Part shown: positions 1 to 7,401 of the stretch, in pieces
How the letters are laid out: each line of letters begins with the position of its first letter
How positions within the stretch are numbered: position 1 is the first letter of the stretch
Source of the DNA: Terrimonas sp.
Lineage (GTDB): Bacteria > Bacteroidota > Bacteroidia > Chitinophagales > Chitinophagaceae
Assembly (NCBI RefSeq): GCF_003075435.1
Contig: NZ_QCZJ01000029.1
Coordinates: forward strand, 1 to 63,628
Reading direction: 5' to 3'
Length of the DNA stretch: 63,628 bases
Program-made: the position numbers and the translations under genes
Notes under the pieces: model-generated
Told to the model about the DNA's origin: nothing
Database searches by the model: none
What the model saw: the letters and a program-made list of their open reading frames with translations, nothing else

Positions 1-163
1 AAATTGACTGCCGGAAAGGTTTTGTGGTATCTTTTTCCATAACATGCAATATGCTCATCAACTCTTATACCTTTTCTATTTTTAATTATTAACATATGTG
101 CATATCGTTTAATACAAGAGGCCTAATATATTCAAAGATATTTTAGCTGTAGGACTCTCTGCA

Positions 164-835
164 ATGTTAATGCAGTTAAGCGGTTTTATCCGGCAGCTAT
201 TTTTGTTCAAAGCAGTTGTCCGGTACGGTACCGATGCACAGGTTACGCTTTTTGCAGCTATCTACCGCTTATTTAGCTTTTCAATCATCCCTGTTTTTGG
301 GTTTCTTCAGGCCCTGCAACCAATCATCGGGATCAATTATGGCGCGGAACAATACAGGCGCAGTGTCAAAGCCCCGGGCGTGTTTCTTAGCGGTTGTATC
401 GGGTTAATGCTGCTTATAGCGTTACCTTCTTTTCTTTTTCCGGTAAATATCCTTGGCTTATTACTTCCCGGTATAGCGCCTGGTGCTTCAGGCATACTCC
501 ATTTCAGGATGGTGTTGATGGTGCTGCTGATCGCTCCTGTATCTTCGGTGAGTGTGGTGTACCTGCAAGCCACCGGTAACGCTAAATGGTCAGCATGGCT
601 GGCAGGAGGGCGGGAAATGCTTTTATTTCTGCCACTTGTTGTGCTGTTGCCATATTTTTATGGATATGCAGGTGTGTACTATACGCTTGTGACCGAAAAT
701 GTTTTGTATATGTTTATTGTTCTATCGGTACTGCGCTACTATATGAAAAACATGCCAATGCTTCAAAGCCCCGCCAACAGTTCTGCCTTCCCGTTTCGTT
801 TCTTCCATTTGTTCAACAGAAAATCCGGTAAATAA
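164..835 (+). CDS. MATE family efflux transporter, C-terminal half only (probable decayed gene)
   Basis: The product is a 223-residue hydrophobic protein matching the second six-helix bundle of MATE drug/sodium antiporters. It begins at a typical bundle start (AVGLSAMLMQLSGF) and has helices around residues 35-55, 75-95, 115-135, 145-165 and 170-190. Whole MATE proteins are about 440-460 residues, so the first bundle is missing. The frame is blocked by a stop at 110-112, yet codons 113-163 (YKRPNIFKDILAVGLSA) still read like the half-linker. Positions 1-36 in another frame read KLTAGKVLWYLF, plausible for the end of helix 6, before a stop at 40-42. This suggests a frameshifted or decayed gene rather than a new half-size protein. 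The last 38 codons lie antisense to the methyltransferase gene and may be readthrough. The family call is good; integrity is doubtful. Confidence 0.6.
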   Translation: MLMQLSGFIRQLFLFKAVVRYGTDAQVTLFAAIYRLFSFSIIPVFGFLQALQPIIGINYGAEQYRRSVKAPGVFLSGCIGLMLLIALPSFLFPVNILGLLLPGIAPGASGILHFRMVLMVLLIAPVSSVSVVYLQATGNAKWSAWLAGGREMLLFLPLVVLLPYFYGYAGVYYTLVTENVLYMFIVLSVLRYYMKNMPMLQSPANSSAFPFRFFHLFNRKSGK

Positions 836-1330
836 TTCCTGTAACAAGGCTGGTGTATGAAATGTCATGTCTTCTCTGGCGCGCCATGAATCCTCCATTC
901 CAAAAAATTGTCCTGCAAAACGTCCTCCGGGCTGTAAAGCAAGGCGTATATTTTTCCAAAGTGCTGGAAAGTGTTGAGGCACGCAAAATGGAAGGGAAAA
1001 TGTAGCATTTATTAATAAGGCAGGGTGAAGTGCAATTTCCTCAAAAGATTTATGAATGATTTTTAATCTTGCTGCGTAATGGGGTAAAGCCAATTGCCTG
1101 AGATATTTGATAGCGGTTGCATCCTTATCCATAGCTGTTAAATTCCATCCGTCATTTAGCAAAGCCATACTGTCAATACCACTGCCAAATCCGAGATCAA
1201 TGGCCGTTTTTTGCGCCGGATCAATGTGTTCCTTATTGAACTGCTCCAGGGCAAAGGAAAGTGTGGCGGCAGGTAATGGCGCTGTTTTTGTCAATGCATC
1301 ATAATGTTTATTCCACGAGGATTGTTTCAT
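722..1330 (-). CDS. Class I SAM-dependent methyltransferase, TehB-like size
   Basis: This is a cytosolic 202-residue class I methyltransferase with a Rossmann fold. Motif I is clear (AIDLGFGSGIDS, near residue 45), followed by the acidic end of strand 2 (LTAMDKDATAIKYL). A later segment has the usual LQPGGRFAGQFFG post-motif strand, and the C-terminus ends HWHVFHIVAQYR, typical of the strand 6-7 hairpin. The substrate cannot be read from sequence. I chose the ATG at 1330 (MKQSSWNKHYDAL) because the frame runs open far upstream with no methyltransferase-like sequence. The 3' end overlaps the MATE remnant by 114 bp in antisense. A perfect hairpin lies just upstream of the start. Confidence 0.8.
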   Translation of the reverse strand: MKQSSWNKHYDALTKTAPLPAATLSFALEQFNKEHIDPAQKTAIDLGFGSGIDSMALLNDGWNLTAMDKDATAIKYLRQLALPHYAARLKIIHKSFEEIALHPALLINATFSLPFCVPQHFPALWKNIRLALQPGGRFAGQFFGMEDSWRAREDMTFHTPALLQELFTGFSVEQMEETKREGRTVGGALKHWHVFHIVAQYR

Positions 1331-1953
1331 AAAATAATCTCTTCTTGTAAATATATAAAAGTAATGCTGCATTATCCATTGAGGGATAATGCAGTCAGGA
1401 GGATAAACTGGCCTACACTGGGCACAACAAATCATTTGTGGGAAAACATAATTGCCAGTTTGACAATCTGTGGCTAACAAACTGCTAACAGGAATTTTAA
1501 AGGATTTTATCATGTTCCACCTGGACCGGACATTACCAAATAATATCGGCTTTAGTGATCCTGCACTTTTCTTTTTATAAACGCCATAAAAGAAAAATGA
1601 ATAAGGGGAAAAAAGTTGATTCCGTATAGTAACCAGAGGTTGGCGTTTGTGCATTTTTAAGAATGCAGTAATATTTTTCAATCAATTCTCCTTCCATGTG
1701 CCTGAAAGTATGCGCCGAATTGGAAATCTTTGGTTTGTAATCCATCCGATGCACATTATATACCTGGTAAGATTCAGTATCCGTATTGAAGCGATATACC
1801 CCTATACTCCAAAAACTATTGTTTCTTTCAATGAATATTACTGCTTTGAAAATCAAGTTAAGATGAAAGGACTATAAAGGAGATAAACTTCTGTCTGCTC
1901 ATCCGACAAATCAGGGTAATATGTATTGTATAAATCCATACAAATATTTGTGC
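1331..1953. other. 623-bp spacer without a confident gene
   Basis: The spacer lies upstream of the methyltransferase and downstream of mnmE, both on the minus strand. It holds the 1367-1394 hairpin. One minus-strand open frame at 1575-1856 (93 codons, TTG-initiated at best, closed upstream by a stop at 1872-1874) has a protein-like composition (SYQVYNVHRMDYKP) but no family I recognise. It may be a decayed fragment. I saw no tRNA, riboswitch or transposase remnant. Confidence 0.4.
1367..1394. promoter_or_regulatory. Perfect 11-bp inverted repeat in the methyltransferase leader
   Basis: CTGCATTATCC (1367-1377) pairs exactly with GGATAATGCAG (1384-1394) across a 6-nt loop. It sits 37 bp upstream of the methyltransferase start and has no clear T-tract on either side. 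It could be an operator for a dimeric regulator or a leader hairpin. The structure is certain; the role is inferred. Confidence 0.45.
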
Positions 1954-3312
1954 TTACTTCCCTATACAAAATTTTCCGAATATAGTTCCGAGTATATCAC
2001 GGTCTGTTTCTATTTCACCTGTTATAATGCCAAGATAATTCAGGCATCTTTTGATATCCGGGGCAAGTAAATCTCCACTGATGTTATTCAACAGCCCGAC
2101 TTTAATATCACTTAAAGCTTCTTTTACTTTAAGTAATGCGCTGTAATGGCGGGCATTGGTTATAATAGTATTTTCAATATTAATTTCTTCTCCTATTGCA
2201 TGCTTATATAATACATTTTTCAATTGCTCAACTCCAATACCGGATTTTGCAGCTATAAAAATATCATTCTCATTCGCTGATGCTGAACCGCCCGCATCAA
2301 CCTTATTATACACTTTTATTGTTTTGGCATTGAATTGTTTCAGCCATTCAAAATCCGATGATCCATTATCAGTGAGATCAATAAGATGAATAATAATACT
2401 TGCTTTTCCTGCATTACTCCGGCTTCGTTCTATTCCAAGATTTTCGATGGTATCGCCTGAATGTTCGCGGATTCCCGCGGTATCAATTATCCTGAAAATA
2501 ACACCATTAATATTAAGCGATTCTTCTATTGTATCGCGGGTTGTGCCAGCTATATCACTTACTATTGCTCTTTCCTCATTTAATAATGCATTCAGCAAAG
2601 TTGATTTACCGGCATTGGGTTTACCAATAATTGCTACACTCACGCCGTTTTTAATCACATTTCCCAGCCGGAAGGAGCCTATTAATTTGTCAGTAACTGT
2701 GCTGAGCTCATTAATTAAAAACAAAAATTGATCCCGGTCTGCAAAAGCCACATCTTCCTGCGAAAAATCCAGCTCAAGCTCAATCAATGCAGCAAACTCA
2801 ATAAGCCGGTTCCTGAGCCCGGAAAGGTCGTTTGAAAAACCTCCTCTCAGTTGTTTTAAAGCTGTTTGTTTTGAAGCCTGCGATTGTGAAGCAATAATAT
2901 CAGCAACCGCTTCTGCCTGCGTAAGGTCCATTTTACCATTTAAAAAAGCACGCTGGGTAAATTCGCCGGGCTTTGCCAGTCTTGCGCCTTCTTGTATGCA
3001 GGCATCTATGATCTGCTGCTGAATAAAAGGAGAGCCGTGACAGCTTATCTCCACTATATCCTCGCCGGTATACGATCTTGGCGATTTATAAAGCGCTACC
3101 ACTACTTCATCAATAATTTCAACACCGGCTTTCAATAAACCTACATGCAGCGTATGCGTAGGCTGTTCTTCCAGGTTTTTTGAAGTAAAAAGCCGGTTCA
3201 CGATGGCTATGCTGTTCTTGCCGCTTAACCTTATTACGGCTATAGCTCCTATTCCCGGCGCTGTTGCTATCGCTACAATCGTATCATCCCATTCCTGTAA
3301 TTGTGCTGACAT
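1954..3312 (-). CDS. mnmE: tRNA uridine-5-carboxymethylaminomethyl(34) synthesis GTPase MnmE
   Basis: MnmE works with MnmG to install the carboxymethylaminomethyl group on U34 of certain tRNAs. The 452-residue protein has the N-terminal folate-binding domain (DDTIVAIATAPGIGAIAVIR), the helical domain, and an inserted G domain with G1 GKPNAGKST near residue 230, GTTRDT, G3 DTAGIR and G4 NKVD. It ends in the diagnostic C-terminal CIGK with the catalytic cysteine. A longer frame begins at a TTG (3336), but the conserved N-terminus starts at the ATG at 3312. It follows exbD on the same strand after a 20-bp gap, so it is probably the distal gene of the Ton cluster transcript. Confidence 0.95.
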   Translation of the reverse strand: MSAQLQEWDDTIVAIATAPGIGAIAVIRLSGKNSIAIVNRLFTSKNLEEQPTHTLHVGLLKAGVEIIDEVVVALYKSPRSYTGEDIVEISCHGSPFIQQQIIDACIQEGARLAKPGEFTQRAFLNGKMDLTQAEAVADIIASQSQASKQTALKQLRGGFSNDLSGLRNRLIEFAALIELELDFSQEDVAFADRDQFLFLINELSTVTDKLIGSFRLGNVIKNGVSVAIIGKPNAGKSTLLNALLNEERAIVSDIAGTTRDTIEESLNINGVIFRIIDTAGIREHSGDTIENLGIERSRSNAGKASIIIHLIDLTDNGSSDFEWLKQFNAKTIKVYNKVDAGGSASANENDIFIAAKSGIGVEQLKNVLYKHAIGEEINIENTIITNARHYSALLKVKEALSDIKVGLLNNISGDLLAPDIKRCLNYLGIITGEIETDRDILGTIFGKFCIGK

Positions 3313-3332
3313 CCGGCAAAAATACAACTCTG

Positions 3333-3848
3333 TCAATGTCCTGCGATGAGCAATTCTTTATCATACACATCACGGGAAGCCAGGGCATGGCGTTTAACCT
3401 CGCATATAGCCATTTCATCCAACACATTCATCAATTGCCCATAGTCACTTCCGTCGCCGGGTTTTATTACTACAATAAGGGAGTCGGGAGAAATGCCGGC
3501 GTTACTCATCCTTTTGCGCTTGTCCATAATAAAATTCCTAAGTCCATTATCACTGGTTTTAAAATGATGTATAACAGGCTGCTCGTTTGCAATGCCTTCA
3601 TAGCAAATAATGCTGTTATTATCATCCGGTAAAATGGTGATTGTTTTGGTTTTCGGCACGGGCGTTGGTGAGCCTTCTGCAGGCAACAAAAACTTTAATG
3701 CGGCAGGCTTTGCTACTACTGAAGTGAAAATAAAGAATGTGATCAGTAAAAACCCAAGATCAACCATCGGTGTCATATCAACCCTTGTACTATGGCGTTG
3801 ATTTGTTGTTGTTGATTTGCTCGCAGGAGTTGTATTGATATCTGCCAT
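3333..3848 (-). CDS. ExbD/TolR-type proton channel subunit, third paralogue
   Basis: A 171-residue ExbD-family protein. It has a short cytoplasmic N-terminus, then STRVDMTPMVDLGFLLITFF, which carries the conserved membrane aspartate (VD) of the proton path in the single helix (about residues 22-45), then a periplasmic domain. It sits downstream of tonB rather than beside exbB and is the third exbD in the cluster. Its transmembrane segment is nearly identical to that of the 4947-5483 paralogue, which suggests a duplication. Such proteins join ExbB pentamers to power TonB. Confidence 0.9.
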   Translation of the reverse strand: MADINTTPASKSTTTNQRHSTRVDMTPMVDLGFLLITFFIFTSVVAKPAALKFLLPAEGSPTPVPKTKTITILPDDNNSIICYEGIANEQPVIHHFKTSDNGLRNFIMDKRKRMSNAGISPDSLIVVIKPGDGSDYGQLMNVLDEMAICEVKRHALASRDVYDKELLIAGH

Positions 3849-4004
3849 AAAAAATATTTATAAATAAGATGGCAGTATGAATGTTTTCCATATCAATCCT
3901 GAAATATCTTAAAACAAAAAACCAATAAAATATTACAATATACTTACAAATCCTGAAGTGAGAGTGCCCGTAAAATCATCTTTCATTATCAGCAACACAA
4001 ATAA

Positions 4005-4032
4005 AAATCCCTCTCTATTTTGAGAGGGATTT
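4005..4032 (-). terminator. Intrinsic terminator-like hairpin after tonB
   Basis: AAATCCCTCTC (4005-4015) pairs perfectly with GAGAGGGATTT (4022-4032) across a 6-nt loop. Read on the minus strand the stem is followed by a T-rich stretch (ATTTTTATTTG). It lies 25 bp past the tonB stop. The third exbD and mnmE lie beyond it, so it may attenuate transcription into them or separate two transcripts. Confidence 0.7.
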
Positions 4033-4057
4033 ATCAATTTATATTGTTGTATCACAA

Positions 4058-4888
4058 CTACTCTTCCTGTATCTGGAACGTAACCGGTTGTTTACGATAT
4101 GCTTTTACTTTACGTCCGTTCTGTTCTGCAGGAGTCCATTTAGGACCCTTTTTAATCGCATTAACGCAAATTTCAGCCAGCTTGGTTCCTTTCATGGTAA
4201 GTGCTTCCACTTCACTGATATTTCCTTCTTTATCCACAATAAACTGAACCAGGCAGGTACCTGCTTTACCAGCTTCCTGCAGTTCATCAATATAACGCTC
4301 TATTTCACGGGAAATATATTTTGTCCATGCCCTTTCTCCACCAGGAAACTGAGCTTCAATTTCCACTTTCTGGAAAACCTTATCCTCGTCTTCTACCTTG
4401 GGGGCAGCAACAACGCCACCCTTATCTTCAACCGGGGGAGCAACAATACCGAGGTCTTTCTGCCCTTCCTGGTTGGTTAAACCAATTTTGGTATCTTCCA
4501 GTTTTTCAACTTCCTTCATTTCCTCTTCAGGCTTAACCTCTTCATCCTTTACAACTTTAGGAGGAGTAAATTTAGCCATTTCGATTTTGGGAGGATCTGG
4601 TGGTTTTGGAGGAGGGGGAGGTGGTGGTTCCACTTTTTCCTCAGGCTGCTGAACATCAACCAGTTCCAGGTCTTTTACCACTATGTCAGCTTTCTTATTT
4701 GAGCCTTCAAATTTAGAGCTCAAAAAAGAAGCAAGCATAATGAGGACCGCTACGGAAGCAGTAATGATCAGGGCCCTGGTCAGGCGCTTATTGTACTGCG
4801 TGCGCAGCTCATACGCTCCATATGTTTTATTCCTGCCATCAAATATGATGTCAAGAATATTGGAGTTGAGTATTTTGCTTACTTCCAT
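4058..4888 (-). CDS. tonB: TonB energy-transducing protein
   Basis: TonB spans the periplasm and passes proton-motive energy from ExbB/ExbD to outer-membrane receptors. The 276-residue protein has an N-terminal cytoplasmic stretch, one membrane helix at about residues 39-58 (ALIITASVAVLIMLASFL), a proline-rich linker (PPPPPPPKPPDPPK near residue 90), an acidic/lysine-rich spacer, and a C-terminal TonB domain starting at QFPGGERAWTKYI and ending KQPVTFQIQEE. The QFPGG form of the C-terminal domain is usual in Bacteroidota. It lies in the order exbB-exbD-exbD-tonB with short gaps. The gap to the next exbD holds a hairpin. Confidence 0.92.
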   Translation of the reverse strand: MEVSKILNSNILDIIFDGRNKTYGAYELRTQYNKRLTRALIITASVAVLIMLASFLSSKFEGSNKKADIVVKDLELVDVQQPEEKVEPPPPPPPKPPDPPKIEMAKFTPPKVVKDEEVKPEEEMKEVEKLEDTKIGLTNQEGQKDLGIVAPPVEDKGGVVAAPKVEDEDKVFQKVEIEAQFPGGERAWTKYISREIERYIDELQEAGKAGTCLVQFIVDKEGNISEVEALTMKGTKLAEICVNAIKKGPKWTPAEQNGRKVKAYRKQPVTFQIQEE

Positions 4889-4946
4889 ATTATTTTTTTA
4901 ATTTAATCTAAGATGCGGAATATGCGGTTATTCCACAAATTACTGA

Positions 4947-5483
4947 TTATTGAATACCATTTGCCTTTTCGGTAGCCACTAAAATTTCATTTTCTACCGG
5001 TGAAATGGGTACCATGGCGTATTTTTTTACTTCGTTGATAGACATTTCATCCAATACGGCTACAACATTTGCGTAATTAGCCTCATCATTCGGCTTAATT
5101 ACTACCACAAAATCTTCCGGCTTTGTAGTTTTCTTCTTATTAATAACTACATCCCTGATTTTTTTGTAATCTGTAGCCTGTATTTTAGTAGGATCATCAC
5201 CTTCATAATAATATATTCCATCGGCTTTGCCCAACATAATGGTTAAAGCTCCGGAAGCCTTTACTTTGGTTTGCTCTTCCTGCTTATCAGTATCCTTCGG
5301 CATGAGCAATTTCATAGCCGTTGGCTGAGCCATAGTAGTAGAGAAAATAAAGAACGTAATTAAAAGAAAGCCTAAATCCACCATCGGTGTCATATCCACC
5401 CTTGTAGAAAGCTTTTTTGCTTTTTTGACGCCGGGGCCTTTTTTATGGCCACCACCGCCACCGCCTTCATCAATTGATGCCAT
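4947..5483 (-). CDS. exbD: ExbD/TolR-type proton channel subunit, second paralogue
   Basis: A 178-residue ExbD with a glycine-rich N-terminal tail (DEGGGGGGHKK), a basic patch, and the helix STRVDMTPMVDLGFLLITFF carrying the conserved aspartate. The periplasmic domain (about residues 60-178) includes FVVVIKPNDEANYANVVAVLDEM, of the same type as IVVIKPGDGSDYGQLMNVLDEM in the third paralogue. It lies 34 bp downstream of the first exbD and 58 bp upstream of tonB, in one operon. Confidence 0.92.
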   Translation of the reverse strand: MASIDEGGGGGGHKKGPGVKKAKKLSTRVDMTPMVDLGFLLITFFIFSTTMAQPTAMKLLMPKDTDKQEEQTKVKASGALTIMLGKADGIYYYEGDDPTKIQATDYKKIRDVVINKKKTTKPEDFVVVIKPNDEANYANVVAVLDEMSINEVKKYAMVPISPVENEILVATEKANGIQ

Positions 5484-5517
5484 AAGACTTGTTTTTTAAT
5501 CTGTTATAAAATTAATA

Positions 5518-6171
5518 TTACTTTGCCTGCTGCTGCGTCTGTCTTGTATTCCATAGCGGAGAACCCACAGGCGCATCCTGGAATTTTGTTACCAGCTGAA
5601 ATTTATTAATATCATTTCTTTTGAATGCTTCCAGCACATTTCTGATTACAGGGTATTTTGTTTCGTTATCTGCTTTAATAAGCCAGGTAACTTTTGACCC
5701 TGCATAAACAGACATTGCGTCTCTTACCCAGTAATATAACTCACCGCCTGTGGAATCAGGCACCGGTATACCAGGTTGCTTTACGTTTTTCTGTTGTTCG
5801 GAAGATAAAGATAAAAGCCCTTTTAAACCTGAAAACGGAACGCCGACACTGGGGGCGTTGGTAAAAGCTTTAATGTTTTCCGGGCTTAAGCCAAGGCTAC
5901 GGGTGGAATTGAGATTATCAGCGATAGCTTTACGCTTCTTGGGATCATCCAACTGCACGAATACCCTGCCTTCCTTATCTATGGTAACCAGGAAAGCATC
6001 TGTTTCCGGTACTTTATCCGCAGAAACGGAGTTGGGGAATTTTACTTCCACCGGCTCATCTGGTTTAAACTTTGTAGCCAGGATGAAAAAGGTAAGGATC
6101 AGAAATGACACATCCACAAAGGCTGTCATATCTACCCATGTACTTTTCCGGGCTATTTTTACTTTAGGCAT
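5518..6171 (-). CDS. exbD: ExbD/TolR-type proton channel subunit, first paralogue (divergent, long)
   Basis: A 217-residue ExbD with the membrane helix at about residues 10-35 (TWVDMTAFVDVSFLILTFFI) containing the conserved aspartate. Its periplasmic part is longer than that of the other two paralogues and carries an inserted serine-rich and proline-rich region before the final VIRNVLEAFKRNDINKFQLVT segment. It follows exbB directly. Two unlike ExbD proteins beside one ExbB are common in Bacteroidota and may form a mixed dimer inside the ExbB ring. That arrangement is inference. Confidence 0.9.
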   Translation of the reverse strand: MPKVKIARKSTWVDMTAFVDVSFLILTFFILATKFKPDEPVEVKFPNSVSADKVPETDAFLVTIDKEGRVFVQLDDPKKRKAIADNLNSTRSLGLSPENIKAFTNAPSVGVPFSGLKGLLSLSSEQQKNVKQPGIPVPDSTGGELYYWVRDAMSVYAGSKVTWLIKADNETKYPVIRNVLEAFKRNDINKFQLVTKFQDAPVGSPLWNTRQTQQQAK

Positions 6172-6235
6172 GTATACTGTTTTTAATTGACTTTAATAGA
6201 TTCAGATTTACCTGATTTCCATAAACTTTCCCAGG

Positions 6236-7102
6236 TTATTTATACTGGGAAGCGAAACTTTGGGTGAGTGTAAATCCTGATTCGTCAATTCCGTAAGTAA
6301 TGCTGTCGATTTTTGTAGTAAATACGTTATACATAATCAATGCAAACGCTGAGGTAGCGATACCTACTGCCGTATTATACAATGCTTCAGAGATACCAAT
6401 CGCAAGTTCTGTAGCTGCACCCGCGCCACCAGAATCACCCAAAGAACCGAATGAACGGATCATACCCATTACCGTACCCAACAAGGCTATCAGGGTACCA
6501 ACTGAAGTGATGGTTGATAAGAATACCAGGTTTTTCTGGAGCATTGGTAGTTCAAGCGCAGTAGCTTCTTCTACTTCTTTTTGAATAGCCACAACTTTTT
6601 GTTCGGTAGTTAATTCAGCATCCGGAATCAACTCTTTGTATTTGCGGAGGCCTGCTTTCATTACATTACCTACAGAACCTTGTTGTTTATCGCATTCAGC
6701 TAAAGCGGCTTCAACATTTTTGTTTGCTAAATGATATTGAACTTTTCTTACAAATTCGGAGATAGACCCTTTACCTGTTGCTTTTGATATAGTAAGAAAT
6801 CTTTCAATAGAGAATACAATTACCATAAGGAACATTCCTATCAGGATAGGAACGATAATTCCACCTTCATACATACGATGCCATGCTCCCAAAGGTCCTT
6901 TATGGCTTGGCCAAAAGCCACCTGCCGGATCTGGTTTTGAAAAGCCTGAATCAGCCCCGAGAATAAATCTCCAGAATAAATAACCCGCAATAATGCAAAT
7001 TACAGGAGCAAGCCATGATATCGCGTTGCTGCTTGACTTTGGTTGTACAGAAGTGGTCGCCTTCACAGATGAAGCGGTCGCGGTCGGTTTTGTTTCAGCC
7101 AT
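6236..7102 (-). CDS. exbB: MotA/TolQ/ExbB proton channel family protein
   Basis: ExbB is the inner-membrane stator that, with ExbD, harvests the proton gradient for TonB. The 288-residue protein has an Ala/Thr/Ser-rich start, a membrane helix near 28-48, a second near 80-100 (IIVPILIGMFLMVIVFSIER), and two more in the C-terminal half around STITSVGTLIALLGTVMGMI and the EALYNTAVGIATSAFALIMY segment, the canonical ExbB/TolQ core. It is the first gene of the Ton cluster. The 299-bp spacer to the divergent protease gene is AT-rich, has a 13-A run near 7166, and shows no clear promoter match. Confidence 0.93.
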   Translation of the reverse strand: MAETKPTATASSVKATTSVQPKSSSNAISWLAPVICIIAGYLFWRFILGADSGFSKPDPAGGFWPSHKGPLGAWHRMYEGGIIVPILIGMFLMVIVFSIERFLTISKATGKGSISEFVRKVQYHLANKNVEAALAECDKQQGSVGNVMKAGLRKYKELIPDAELTTEQKVVAIQKEVEEATALELPMLQKNLVFLSTITSVGTLIALLGTVMGMIRSFGSLGDSGGAGAATELAIGISEALYNTAVGIATSAFALIMYNVFTTKIDSITYGIDESGFTLTQSFASQYK

Positions 7103-7401
7103 AAATCTTGATTTTTGAATTAATGAATTTCGGTTTTTAAGTGTGGTTTTGATTTTACAATTCTAAAAAAAAAAAAATTAAAACTTTGAAATAATCATAG
7201 AAATTATTCGTTGGGGAAGCAATATAGTAAATTTCTCATAGTAAACATCACAATTGAATTTTGTTTTTAAAAAGTTGCCAAATTTTAATTTCCGCTATAC
7301 TGCGCCGGGCCTGCAATATAAATTAGTTAACGGTTTTCTATAAACAGATGGTGATTTTTATCTTATCAGTATTTTCGCTGCAAATACCAAATGCTTTTTT
7401 C

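Noticed and set aside
1331-1681. N-terminal extension of the methyltransferase frame by 117 codons
   Set aside because: The added sequence is not methyltransferase-like and includes the perfect hairpin; the ATG at 1330 gives a normal-length enzyme.
4398-4652. Glycine/serine-rich plus-strand frame opposite tonB
   Set aside because: An antisense image of the proline-rich TonB linker.
7160-7180. Poly-A tract upstream of exbB as a phase-variation site
   Set aside because: It lies in a noncoding spacer, outside any coding frame and without a recognised promoter box next to it, so no switching effect can be supported.
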